This document shows, piece by piece, positions 25,413 through 34,198 of a DNA stretch of 64,000 nucleotides. A model generated the notes under the pieces. It was not told the origin of the DNA and made no database searches. It saw only the letters and a list, made by a program, of their open reading frames with translations. Source of the stretch: a bacterium (GTDB taxonomy: Bacteria; Vulcanimicrobiota; JABDET01); contig JAJYZB010000008.1 in the NCBI GenBank assembly GCA_021800275.1, positions 1-64,000 of the forward strand, given 5' to 3'. Position 1 is the first letter of the stretch, and the number at the start of each line of letters is the position of its first letter. Position numbers and translations under genes: made by a program.

Positions 25413-26078
25413 ATGAGAAATCTGACAAAAAAGATGAAAGATTTTTTACCCTTACTGCTCTGCATCAGTTTCCTGCTTTTAATAAAAACCTCGTTTGCTA
25501 AAACTTCATATGCTGCGATACCCAAAATCGGTCAGAGAGCACCCAGCTTTTCACTCCCGGATCAGCATGGGAAAATCCATACTCTTGCCGAATATCGTGG
25601 GAAAATTCTTATTCTTGCTTTTTATCCGGCTGATTTCACAGTCGGATGCACATTAGAGGCGCATGTCAATACAGAATACTACAAAAAATATATTAAAAAT
25701 GGAATTACTCTCATTGGGATCAGTGTCCAAACTCCTCAATCTCATAAAGCTTTTTGTGAAACCTATAAAATTCCATATACCCTTCTTGCAGACACAACAG
25801 GAAAAGTCGCGCGAAAATATGGAGTTTTAGGAAAACCTTTCCACGGAAAGTTCCCTAAACAAGCCTGGTACTCTCATCCAAAACGCTCCGCAAAAATCTA
25901 CTACAAACTAAACCCTCAGAAATCTCCAGGATTAGCTGAAAGAGTGACCTTTATTATTGGAAAGCATGGAAAAATCGCCTACATTGATAAAAACGTGAAT
26001 CAGCATATTTTGACCTGTGCTCCAAGATGGATTTACTGGGTCCAAACACACAGAAAACTTCTCAACGCAAAATATTAA
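25413..26078 (+). CDS. Exported peroxiredoxin (AhpC/TSA, PrxQ/Bcp-like)
   Basis: A 221-residue protein with an N-terminal signal peptide (LPLLLCISFLLLIKTSFA) and a peroxiredoxin domain: IGQRAPSFSLPDQHGK, ILAFYPADFTVGCTLEAHVN with the peroxidatic Cys, GISVQTPQSHKAFCETYKIPYTLLADTTGKVARKYGV, and VTFIIGKHGKIAYID. The resolving Cys of PrxQ, five residues after the first, is His here, so it is probably a 1-Cys type or uses a distant Cys. It begins an operon with ABC permease genes and overlaps the next reading frame. It would act on peroxides or lipid peroxides in the envelope. Confidence 0.9.
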   Translation: MRNLTKKMKDFLPLLLCISFLLLIKTSFAKTSYAAIPKIGQRAPSFSLPDQHGKIHTLAEYRGKILILAFYPADFTVGCTLEAHVNTEYYKKYIKNGITLIGISVQTPQSHKAFCETYKIPYTLLADTTGKVARKYGVLGKPFHGKFPKQAWYSHPKRSAKIYYKLNPQKSPGLAERVTFIIGKHGKIAYIDKNVNQHILTCAPRWIYWVQTHRKLLNAKY

Positions 26079-26988
26079 GCGGCCAGTCAACACGACAAAG
26101 AAAAACACAAAAATTGTCGAAAAAAGACCTGTGTTTTTTTTAAAACGAAGCACCATATTACTCTTCTTTTTGCTGGGAATTTTGCTTTTATATATCCCTG
26201 ATTACTCTTATGGCCGCCATTTGAATTCTATCCATCCTATTTTCATCAATCAGGCTCTAAAAGATGATCTTTCACTAAAAAAAGGAAATATCATCAAATT
26301 ATCCGCCCATCCTCAAGGCCCGTGGTCGTCCTTTAGAATTGCTGGATACAAAGAATCCCGCTTTGATCCATTGAATCTGTATTATACAAATCAAGCAGTC
26401 ACGATGAATCTTTCGGACTTATGGAGACTTACAGGAAAAAAAGGAGACGTCAGTTTTATCGCATTAAAATTAAAAAATAAAAAAGACTTCAAAAAAGTTT
26501 CTCAAGGGGTTTCTCTTCTAGGCCTTCACCTTGAAAATCCAAAACGTTCCGAAGAGCAGGGAACAGCTTTAAGCCTCATTTTCGAACGATTTTCCAGTAT
26601 CATAGCATGGCTCTCATTTGGAGCAGGAACCATTTTTCTGTTTTCTCTCATGCTCCTTAAAACTGAAGAAGAAAAAAAAGAAATGGGATATCTACAGGCC
26701 ATTGGAATCGGGAAAAAAACTATCTCAAAACTGCTGATGCTGGATGGATTATTTCTTTCCATTCTGGGAACTCTATTCGGGCTTTTCCTTGGAACTCTGG
26801 CAGGGCTCGCGATTAATTTTATTTTTCAATGGTATTTTCAAAGACCTGGAACAAAATTCGCGATTTTTTCGGAAAACATTTATTGGGAACTGCTGATCCT
26901 AGGAATGTTGATGGGTTTTTTATCCACCCTTTTTTCATTAGCCAGGGTAAAAATTGTAAAAATCGCAAAACTTTTTGAAAACCCATGA
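26017..26988 (+). CDS. FtsX/MacB-type ABC permease subunit (short)
   Basis: A 323-residue membrane protein. One membrane segment (STILLFFLLGILLLYIPDYSYG) is followed by a short periplasmic region and then the FtsX domain with three C-terminal segments, including MGYLQAIGIGKKTISKLLMLDG, the family's coupling-helix region. The MacB periplasmic domain is shorter than usual. The start is unclear: ATG at 26017 overlaps the peroxiredoxin by 62 bp, and GTG at 26131 (VFFLKRS) is an alternative. It overlaps the next permease by 4 bp. Confidence 0.85.
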   Translation: MLQDGFTGSKHTENFSTQNIKRPVNTTKKNTKIVEKRPVFFLKRSTILLFFLLGILLLYIPDYSYGRHLNSIHPIFINQALKDDLSLKKGNIIKLSAHPQGPWSSFRIAGYKESRFDPLNLYYTNQAVTMNLSDLWRLTGKKGDVSFIALKLKNKKDFKKVSQGVSLLGLHLENPKRSEEQGTALSLIFERFSSIIAWLSFGAGTIFLFSLMLLKTEEEKKEMGYLQAIGIGKKTISKLLMLDGLFLSILGTLFGLFLGTLAGLAINFIFQWYFQRPGTKFAIFSENIYWELLILGMLMGFLSTLFSLARVKIVKIAKLFENP

Positions 26989-28187
26989 TGCATCTAGCGA
27001 TAAAATCGCTCTTAAGACATAAAAGCCGCTTAATTTTAACTGTGATCGCGGTAAGCGCTGCCTGTGCTCTAATGTTCGACATGTTCATGCTTGCCAATGG
27101 ATTTCAGAAAAGTCTAACGAACGTTCTGGAAAACTCAGGATATCAACTTCGCCTTATTCCAAAAGGAGCAAACCCTCTTTCTGGCGCTTTATTCAAACAT
27201 GAAGCAAAAATCGTTCAAACCCTCAAAAAATGCCCTTATGTCAAGAATGTTTTCCCTCTTGCTTTAGGGATTCTTGCCATTTCTTCCCATAAAGGGGATC
27301 TTCAATTTGTGGAAGCCTTTGGCTACACAGGAAAATTTAAAAACCCGCCTTTTTACAAAATCTTAAAAGGAACGAATCTTTCTAACTTAACCCTTTCTGG
27401 AAAAACTCATGCCATGATAATCAGCAGAGCACTCGCTGAAAAGGGAAAAATTAAGCCCGGAGATTTAATCCAAGTTTACCCTTTCTCCAGCGGATTCGCC
27501 ATGGTTAAAAAACCAGAAACTTTTAAAATCTCTGGAACCGCTTTTTTTAACCTTGAAGGCGGCGGAGAAGAAATGGCGGCACTCCCTTTGAAAGAACTGG
27601 ATAAACTTCAAGGTAGCGAACCTCTGGATCCTGCAAATGTTATCCTAATAAAAGTGGATCAAAACAAAAACTTAAAAATAGTAACAAAATTCGCCGCAGA
27701 AAAATTCCCTGACATTCGAATTTACAATATCCCTAAATTTGTGCAAGCCATCGCAAAACCAGTATTTTCCCTGGACGCTGTCAGCGTGGTCATGAGGGTT
27801 GTGTCATCCTGCATGGTTTTTCTTTTTTTATTTATCTTCCTGGCTCTCACGGCTCAGGAATCCCGAGGAGAGCTGGCAGGACTTAGGGCAGTAGGATTTC
27901 AGGCGGCCAGCTGCTTCAGAATCGTTTTCTGGCAGGGAATCTGTTTAACTTTGTCAGGCGCTTTCATTGGACTTCCTGCTGGTTATTTGCTTTCCTATTA
28001 TTTAAATCGAATTTTTGAAGGATTCCCTTTTGTTCCTGAGCAGCTTCATTTTTTTATTCTTACTCCTTCGAGTCTCGGACTGACTCTTATTACTCTTTTC
28101 CTAGTAGGAAGTATGGCAGGTTTTTTCCCCGCTCTTCAAGCATCCCGTTCCAATCTTCTCCAAATTCTTCATGAGGAATTAGAATAA
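26985..28187 (+). CDS. FtsX/MacB-type ABC permease
   Basis: A complete 400-residue permease. An N-terminal membrane helix (LILTVIAVSAACALMFDMFM) is followed by a MacB periplasmic core (about 40-260) and three C-terminal helices of the FtsX domain, with SRGELAGLRAVGFQAASCFRI as the coupling region. MacB/LolCDE-type transporters drive extraction or export of lipids, lipoproteins or peptides by mechanotransmission instead of substrate passage through the membrane. It pairs with the short permease before it and the ATPase after it. Confidence 0.9.
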   Translation: MMHLAIKSLLRHKSRLILTVIAVSAACALMFDMFMLANGFQKSLTNVLENSGYQLRLIPKGANPLSGALFKHEAKIVQTLKKCPYVKNVFPLALGILAISSHKGDLQFVEAFGYTGKFKNPPFYKILKGTNLSNLTLSGKTHAMIISRALAEKGKIKPGDLIQVYPFSSGFAMVKKPETFKISGTAFFNLEGGGEEMAALPLKELDKLQGSEPLDPANVILIKVDQNKNLKIVTKFAAEKFPDIRIYNIPKFVQAIAKPVFSLDAVSVVMRVVSSCMVFLFLFIFLALTAQESRGELAGLRAVGFQAASCFRIVFWQGICLTLSGAFIGLPAGYLLSYYLNRIFEGFPFVPEQLHFFILTPSSLGLTLITLFLVGSMAGFFPALQASRSNLLQILHEELE

Positions 28188-28188
28188 A

Positions 28189-28854
28189 ATGCTGCAGGCA
28201 TCTGATCTGCACAAAATCTACTCCCTGGGAAAAGAAAAAATCCATGCTCTTAAGGGAATTACATTTTCCTTTAAGAAGGGAACCATGACCGCTTTTGTTG
28301 GTCCCAGCGGCTCAGGAAAATCAACTTTGCTGCATCTTTTAGCGGGAATTGATCAACCCACAAAGGGAGAAATTCATTTGAATGGGCAAATTCTTTCTCA
28401 TCTCAATGAAACAGAAAGGACGCGAATCAGACTTTTTCAGATTGGATTTGTATTTCAACGCTTTTTCCTGCTGCCTTATTTGACCGCAGAAGAAAACATT
28501 GAACTTCCCCTTCTGGAAGCAGGCATAAAAAGGATTGAAAGAGTGAAAAGAACAAAAGAATTATTGAGTCTGTTCGGGGTTGAAAATAGAGCTGATCACC
28601 GTCCATGGCAGATTTCTGGCGGAGAAAAACAAAGAATTGCGATAGCCAGAGCCCTGGCTAACAACCCACCCATTATTCTAGCCGATGAACCGACAGGGGA
28701 ATTGGACGAAGCCAATACAAAACAGATCGGAAAAATTCTAAAAAACCTCGCAAAAGATGGAAAACTAGTTGTTCTGGCGACCCATAATCATGAGCTTGCT
28801 CAGCAGGCAGATCACCTCATTTCATTGAGAGATGGGAAAATAGAAAAGCAGTGA
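28189..28854 (+). CDS. ABC transporter ATPase (LolD/MacB type)
   Basis: A 221-residue ATPase: Walker A GPSGSGKSTLLHLLAGID, Q-loop FVFQRFFLLPYLTAEENIELPL, signature ISGGEKQRIAIARALANNP, Walker B IILADEPTGELD, and the H-loop His in VLATHNHELA. The length is typical of LolD/FtsE/MacB-type ATPases. It energises the two permeases upstream. It overlaps the next gene by 4 bp, so the four-gene transport unit is one operon. Confidence 0.95.
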   Translation: MLQASDLHKIYSLGKEKIHALKGITFSFKKGTMTAFVGPSGSGKSTLLHLLAGIDQPTKGEIHLNGQILSHLNETERTRIRLFQIGFVFQRFFLLPYLTAEENIELPLLEAGIKRIERVKRTKELLSLFGVENRADHRPWQISGGEKQRIAIARALANNPPIILADEPTGELDEANTKQIGKILKNLAKDGKLVVLATHNHELAQQADHLISLRDGKIEKQ

Positions 28855-30212
28855 AATCCTTATTCTTTGGAAGAGTATTCCGCAGAAAAGCCCGAACACT
28901 GCTTTTTCTGCTTGGTTTTGCGGTTGGAGTGGCTTCTTCTTTTGCTCTTCTTTCCATTGGTAAGGGATCCGTTTTACTCTCTCTGCATGGACTTTCAGCG
29001 AATCTAGGGGATGGAATCCTTGTCCCAAAAGGATTCCAAGGCGTAGATTTAACAGGAGGAAATCCTTTATCCCTTAATTTGAAAGACGCCAATTACTTTT
29101 TCTGGGCAGTAAAACATGAACCGTGGATTTCAAAACTAGTGACTGCTGCTGCTCCAAAATTAGAAAACCAGACCCTTTACGTTCGAAGAGATGGAAAAAC
29201 ACTGCGGGTCATGGCGTCAGGAGTCATACCCAGCCAACAAGCTCTTCTGCAAAACAGCCCTTCCTGGAAAAAACTGAACTTTGATTCAAAAAAAAATTTT
29301 TATTCATGCTGCCCTGATCCTTTTCACAAGCCCCCAACAAAAACGGGATGGATGGAATGGCACTATTTTAACTTTTTGGTTCCCGGAAAACTGGCGGGAT
29401 ATATCAGTTTCATCCTCTATGAAAAAAAAGCCGGAAAACTGGAAGGTTCAGCCAGGTTCCTTTTTATAAAAGGGAACAAAAAGCCTGAAATCTTCTTTGA
29501 GAATAGTCGAAAAGTGAAACTTCTTTCAGCAGTCTCAGGGTGCCGAATTGGAAAAAGTTTTGACAGGTTCAAAAACGGAAGATACAGGATTTATCTAGAT
29601 TTTCCAAAAGAAAAAATACAAATTTCCCTTTTTTATACCCCTTATCTCCCTGGACTGCCTTATTCCAACACGCTCTATCACGGAACTGATTTCGGCTATA
29701 TCCAGCCTATTCTGCATGGATTTGTCTCCGGCAAAATTCGAATCCAGGGACAAAAATTTATCCTGACAAAAGCCATTGGCTATCATGATCACAACTGGGG
29801 TAAAATGAGAAACGTCACCTGGAATTGGGGAGAAACATCTCAAAAAAGCGCGAATGGATATGCCTTAAGCTATGGAGAAATCAATTCTGGAAGCGGTATT
29901 CTTTTAATTGGTCAAAGAAAAAATATCCTTGCTGTTCTCCCGATTAAAAAAATTTCCATTCTATCAAAAAAAGGGCTGCCTAAAACAATAAACCTTGCAG
30001 TACGAAAAAAATCCGGAAATCTTTTCATAAAAATCCTTCTCCATCAAGAAATAAAATTCCCCGGGCAAAAAATCAATTTTATTCAAGCTCTCGGAAATTA
30101 CTCGGTTCAAGGAAGACTACTCAATCACTCCATTCATTTCCATTCCGAAGGATTTGTAGAAACCTTTGAGAGAACTCGCTCCAATTCTATTACTGACGAA
30201 TCTGAAAACTAG
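28851..30212 (+). CDS. Fusion of MacB-type permease N-terminus with AttH/CrtC-like lipocalin domain
   Basis: A 453-residue protein. Residues 1-~125 look like the start of a MacB permease: basic FRRKARTLLFLLGFAVGVASSFALLSIG, then a short periplasmic piece with NLGDGILVPKGFQGVDLTGG. Residues about 165-445 belong to the AttH/CrtC-like lipocalin group: WMEWHYFNF (167-175) and GYHDHNWG (310-317) are its marker motifs. No C-terminal FtsX helices remain. In Agrobacterium attEFGH, ABC genes are followed by a separate AttH; here AttH is tethered to a permease-like anchor. AttH/CrtC relatives bind or hydrate carotenoid-like lipids, so an envelope lipid cargo is plausible. The 3' end overlaps the convergent SIMPL gene by 23 bp. 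Confidence 0.8.
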   Translation: MKSLFFGRVFRRKARTLLFLLGFAVGVASSFALLSIGKGSVLLSLHGLSANLGDGILVPKGFQGVDLTGGNPLSLNLKDANYFFWAVKHEPWISKLVTAAAPKLENQTLYVRRDGKTLRVMASGVIPSQQALLQNSPSWKKLNFDSKKNFYSCCPDPFHKPPTKTGWMEWHYFNFLVPGKLAGYISFILYEKKAGKLEGSARFLFIKGNKKPEIFFENSRKVKLLSAVSGCRIGKSFDRFKNGRYRIYLDFPKEKIQISLFYTPYLPGLPYSNTLYHGTDFGYIQPILHGFVSGKIRIQGQKFILTKAIGYHDHNWGKMRNVTWNWGETSQKSANGYALSYGEINSGSGILLIGQRKNILAVLPIKKISILSKKGLPKTINLAVRKKSGNLFIKILLHQEIKFPGQKINFIQALGNYSVQGRLLNHSIHFHSEGFVETFERTRSNSITDESEN

Positions 30213-30936
30213 CGGATTCAACGACAGAAACCTGTTTTTCAATGGTTGAAGTGCTGTACTGCCCGAAAGCGCTCACTTCTGTGGAACCAGGGGAAGTTAC
30301 CTGGAACAGGCCGACATTCACACTGCGAAGCACACCAATCCTGTCTCCTGCTGCTCCAGCTATAGCGACAGCCCTTGCTTTTGCGTCTTTAGTGGCTTCA
30401 GTCAGCATCTGCACGCGCAGAGGTCCTAAATCTGTATAAAGAAACTGAGGAGATTGAGAAACAATAGGGATCCCCTGGTTGATAAGCTGATAAATATGAC
30501 GCGCAAAGGCAGCAATTTGATTGACATGATGGGATCGAATTTCAAAATTCTGAATCAATTGATATTGGACAATATATCCTGTCATCTGTCCATTTATAAA
30601 CTGCTGGATATTGTTTGTCATCAAGGGTGATTCCATAATTTCAGATCTTGGAATCTGATTAGAGTTTAAATAACTTAAAATAGAAGCAGTATAAGATCCT
30701 ACTCTCTGATAAGCATGTTGGAGAGTCGTGCCTTTCCCTTTTACAGAAAACTTCCAAACCACATAATTGGATTGAATTTTCTTTGTGGCAACTCCTGAAA
30801 CCGTGATCAGTTGATTGGACTGTTTAATTTGGCGAATCGTTTTAGACACAGACCATCCAAAAAGAACAAGTGCTGCTGCAATCAGCATCAGTCCCAGGAA
30901 TAGCTGCGGAAAACGAGATGTGGAAGAATGATCCAT
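30190..30936 (-). CDS. SIMPL (DUF541) domain protein, membrane-anchored
   Basis: A 248-residue protein with one N-terminal membrane segment (LFLGLMLIAAALVLFGWSV) and a SIMPL/DUF541 domain: ITVSGVATKKIQSNYVVWKFSVKGKG, then ATKDAKARAVAIAGAAGDRIGVLRSVNVG. The molecular role of SIMPL proteins is poorly known; family members occur in bacterial envelopes and in IRAK1-binding protein. It is a single minus-strand gene convergent with the Att-like operon. Confidence 0.9.
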   Translation of the reverse strand: MDHSSTSRFPQLFLGLMLIAAALVLFGWSVSKTIRQIKQSNQLITVSGVATKKIQSNYVVWKFSVKGKGTTLQHAYQRVGSYTASILSYLNSNQIPRSEIMESPLMTNNIQQFINGQMTGYIVQYQLIQNFEIRSHHVNQIAAFARHIYQLINQGIPIVSQSPQFLYTDLGPLRVQMLTEATKDAKARAVAIAGAAGDRIGVLRSVNVGLFQVTSPGSTEVSAFGQYSTSTIEKQVSVVESASFQIRQ

Positions 30937-31086
30937 GCTTATTTCTTCGTTTTGACGGACAAGCCTCCTTCTTTGAAAAAGCGCTCTACCTGTGGCACAG
31001 GGGACACAGCAGCCATCACTTCAGTGTCTCGAATTTCAAAACTAAAAAATTGAAGGTAGAAATTTAAAAAAAAGGAAAATTCCGAA

Positions 31087-32325
31087 ATGACTTTTTTAGA
31101 AGAGCGTCTCAAAAACAATAGCTATTTCCAGCTTTTAAAAAACAATCGGGATTTTCGAAAATTTTGGACAGCTCAACAAATCAGTATGGCTGGGGATTGG
31201 ATCACCAGCATTCCCCTTTTAGGACTTGTGCTAACCCTGACTGGTTCAGGGCTTGATACGAGCTTAGTGATGGTTTTTACTTTAATTCCTTATGTGCTTT
31301 TTGCCCCTTTTTCAGGAGTTCTTGCAGATCGAGCCAATCGTAAAACAATTATGGTTCTTGGAGATTTTATTCGAACTCCTCTAGTTTTAGGATTTCTCTT
31401 AATTCATCAAGCATCTCAAATCTGGATCGTTTATGTTCTGATCATTGTAGGTGAACTGATTGGAGTTCTCTATTATCCTGCAGCCTCTTCAGCTTTTCCT
31501 AATCTGGTTGAGCCTCATGAACTTTACACAGCCAATGCCCTTTCAGGAGCGAGCTGGGGGGTCATGCTGGCAGTTGGTTCTGCTCTTGGAGGGATCATGG
31601 CTGCCCTCTGGGGAAATAAAATTTGTTTTATTGTAGATTCTGCCAGTTTCTTTATTTCAGCTTTAATCACAATGACTATCAAACGTTCTTTTTCCAGAGA
31701 AAGGAAAGAAAATAGAGAGCAAGGAGGATTCAGAGACCTAAAAGAAGGCTTTCAGTATTCCATTTCTCATCCCCAAATCTGGCAGATCATTTTATTTAAT
31801 GGAGGAATGGGGTTTGCTACAGGAATGGTCATTCTCTACACCATTTTTCCTGTTAAAATTTTCCACGATGGAGATTTTGGAATTGGAATCCTTTATGCCA
31901 TCCGGGGAGTAGGGAATATCATCGGCGCTCCAATGGCAAGATATCTCGTTCCCGAAGATTTTGTTTCTCTTAGAAAAGGATTTATCGTATCAGGAATCAT
32001 GGTTGGAGTTTTTTATCTAATTTTCAGTCAGTCTCCTGGATTGATATTCGCATGCTGCTCAGTTCTGCTTGATCATATTGGGAATGGAGCCTTTTGGACA
32101 CTGTGCAATTTTTCGATTCAAAAATCAGCTCCTGATCAATATTTAGGAAGGGTCCTTTCCTTTCAAGTGACAGTTTTCACGCTTGCCATGTCTTCTGCTA
32201 GTTTGCTCTGCGGCGCACTGGTCGGGATCATTTCTCCTCGATGGGTTGCTGCAGGTTTTGGAGTCATCATTTTGTTGTTTGTGTTTTTCTGGTATGCGTT
32301 TACAAAAAAATCATTTGCGTCATAG
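31087..32325 (+). CDS. MFS transporter (MFS_3/EntS-like)
   Basis: A 412-residue, 12-helix carrier. The N-terminal block NNRDFRKFWTAQQISMAGDWI and the loop GVLADRANRKTIMVLGD are typical of the enterobactin-exporter-like MFS group; the second half repeats the fold (AIRGVGNIIGAPMARYL). Substrate unknown. It is transcribed with the sense strand of the PilZ and glycosidase genes but is separated from them by ~115 bp. Confidence 0.9.
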   Translation: MTFLEERLKNNSYFQLLKNNRDFRKFWTAQQISMAGDWITSIPLLGLVLTLTGSGLDTSLVMVFTLIPYVLFAPFSGVLADRANRKTIMVLGDFIRTPLVLGFLLIHQASQIWIVYVLIIVGELIGVLYYPAASSAFPNLVEPHELYTANALSGASWGVMLAVGSALGGIMAALWGNKICFIVDSASFFISALITMTIKRSFSRERKENREQGGFRDLKEGFQYSISHPQIWQIILFNGGMGFATGMVILYTIFPVKIFHDGDFGIGILYAIRGVGNIIGAPMARYLVPEDFVSLRKGFIVSGIMVGVFYLIFSQSPGLIFACCSVLLDHIGNGAFWTLCNFSIQKSAPDQYLGRVLSFQVTVFTLAMSSASLLCGALVGIISPRWVAAGFGVIILLFVFFWYAFTKKSFAS

Positions 32326-32439
32326 AAAGCCTGGAAAACAGATGGAGGTGACGTACACGTCGCAATTTTTAAAGGAAATCCTCCAATAATGCTGTAACTA
32401 ACACTGATATAACTGAAAACAAGGGAAGGAGAAAAAATA

Positions 32440-32865
32440 ATTTTTTGGAAAAAAAATAAAGAAAAAGAGAGCGGCAAAACCACTTCTCTGCCTAAAACAA
32501 ATGCCGGAAAAAGGGAGAGCAGCAGACTTGTGCACGCTGTTTCTGTTCGTTCTAGAAGACTCCCGGGGAATAAAGGCATTGCCAGAGACATTTCATTGAC
32601 TGGAGTGGAAATAGAGGGAGGGGGGGTCAGCGCAAAACTGGACGCTCCTCCTCCAATTCAAATAGGAGAAAAATTTTCCATCACACTGGATCTTGATCTG
32701 ATTAATGAAAGTATTACTGTTTTAGCAGAAGTGGTATGGGTTAAAAGACGTCCTCAATTTGCTTTTGAAGCAGGACTTCAATTTATCGAAATAGGCGAAT
32801 CTGAAAAAAACTTGCTTTCCCGCTATCTGGCAAAAGTGAAAGCTGCCCTGGACCGATTTCTATAA
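32440..32865 (+). CDS. PilZ-domain protein, probable AUU start
   Basis: PilZ domains bind cyclic di-GMP through RxxxR and D/NxSxxG. Both are visible here: KRESSRLVHAVSV and RDISLTGVEIEG. The first in-frame ATG/GTG/TTG is GTG at 32530, which would cut off the RESSR motif. Upstream the frame stays open to a stop at 32410. It contains no ATG, GTG or TTG, but has ATA at 32437 and ATT at 32440, just after a strong AAGGAG (32426-32431). Translation at ATT gives about 141 residues with an intact binding motif. The C-terminus is VLAEVVWVKRRPQFAFEAGLQFIEI, a normal PilZ end. Function is c-di-GMP response; the effector is unknown. The glycosidase gene follows after 10 bp. Confidence 0.75.
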   Translation: MFWKKNKEKESGKTTSLPKTNAGKRESSRLVHAVSVRSRRLPGNKGIARDISLTGVEIEGGGVSAKLDAPPPIQIGEKFSITLDLDLINESITVLAEVVWVKRRPQFAFEAGLQFIEIGESEKNLLSRYLAKVKAALDRFL

Positions 32866-32875
32866 AGATAAATCT

Positions 32876-34198
32876 ATGCCTGTAAAAAAAACAATATTTC
32901 TTTTCTGTTTTGCGGCCTTATTGTTGAATCTTTCTCTCCCACTTTCAGCTTCTGCTGAATACAGCCGCAGAAGCCCTATCAAATTTCAAAAAACCTCCTT
33001 GAAAAATGACGAAAAAACAGTCCACGATTATGTTGAAAGAATTTTAAAACAAATTGTTCGCCCTGCCAGCGGCCTGCTCCCCTACCCTTATATTATTCCC
33101 AGCGCTCCTGGTCAAAATGCTCCCACCAGCCGTTTAAAAGGGACTTACTTGCAAATGTACGATTGGGACACTTTTTTCGTAGGACTCAGACTCAGCATGG
33201 ACAAAAAAACTTATCTCTGGAAAGATGCGATTCTAGATTTTCTAGCTCAAACCGCTCCTGACGGATATACTCCAAGAACTCTTGCTCCCTATCGTTTCTG
33301 GGACTACCCTGATCAATGCAAACCCTTTTTAGCCCAGGGGGCCTATCTGGCATCAAAAGCAATGCGCAATTTTTCCTGGATTACACCTCAAATTTTCCGC
33401 AAATTAGCTTTGACCGTTCAATATTGGGAAAATTATCGGAAAGGAGCAGATGGCCTGTATGTTTGGAGGAGATCAGTTGAATCAGGAGTGGATAATTCTG
33501 CGGCAGACTTAATGACTCCTGATAACACAGCTGCAGGAGTGGATTTAAATTGTTATCTGGTTCGAGAGTTTAAAGCTTTGTCCCTGATTGCTCTCAAACT
33601 GGGGATGAAAAAAAATGCTGCAAAATACTTGCGAAAATCCGCCAGGCTGGCAGAATTAATCAATGCTGAAATGTGGAGCAAAAAAGATAAAATTTATTAC
33701 AGCATTAATTCTTTAACAGGCAGACAGATAAAAATTAAAGACTGGACTTGTTTTCTTCCTCTGTGGGTCGGAATTGCCAGCAAAAAAAGAGCAGAAGAAA
33801 TGATCCAGAGACATTTATTAAATCCGAAAGAATTTTGGGGAAAATATGGAATCCCTTCTCTGGCTTTTAATAATCCACTGTACAATAATGCAAAACTTGG
33901 ATTTATTCCAGGATATCATACTGTTTCTAACTGGCAGGGTCCTGTCTGGATTCTTCCTAACTACCTTATCATGTTGGGCATTGAACACTACGGGTATCAT
34001 CAAGAAGCTGTAGAAATAGCGCGAAAAATGGTCAGATTAGTGGCAGTTGATATTCAAAAAAACGGGAGCGCACATGAAAATTACAATTCAAGAACAGGAA
34101 AACCTTTAAATGCTCCAAATTTTGGAAGTTGGGATTTATTAACTGATGTCATGCTGCGGGAAGCTCAAAACAATTCCAATCCCACTGAACTAAAATAA
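32876..34198 (+). CDS. Exported GH37/GH63-like (alpha/alpha)6 glycoside hydrolase
   Basis: A 440-residue protein with a signal peptide (TIFLFCFAALLLNLSLPLSASA). The rest resembles trehalase/GH63 barrels: LQMYDWDTFF (92-101), the likely acid motif ESGVDNS (202-208, compare trehalase ESGWDxS), PGYHTVSNWQGPVWILPNYL, and the likely base in SAHENYNSRTGKP (E401), then SWDLLTDVML. Substrate may be trehalose, a mannosylglycerate-type solute or an alpha-glucoside. Its stop overlaps the start of a second MFS gene (TAATG), suggesting coupled breakdown and sugar uptake. Confidence 0.85.
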   Translation: MPVKKTIFLFCFAALLLNLSLPLSASAEYSRRSPIKFQKTSLKNDEKTVHDYVERILKQIVRPASGLLPYPYIIPSAPGQNAPTSRLKGTYLQMYDWDTFFVGLRLSMDKKTYLWKDAILDFLAQTAPDGYTPRTLAPYRFWDYPDQCKPFLAQGAYLASKAMRNFSWITPQIFRKLALTVQYWENYRKGADGLYVWRRSVESGVDNSAADLMTPDNTAAGVDLNCYLVREFKALSLIALKLGMKKNAAKYLRKSARLAELINAEMWSKKDKIYYSINSLTGRQIKIKDWTCFLPLWVGIASKKRAEEMIQRHLLNPKEFWGKYGIPSLAFNNPLYNNAKLGFIPGYHTVSNWQGPVWILPNYLIMLGIEHYGYHQEAVEIARKMVRLVAVDIQKNGSAHENYNSRTGKPLNAPNFGSWDLLTDVMLREAQNNSNPTELK

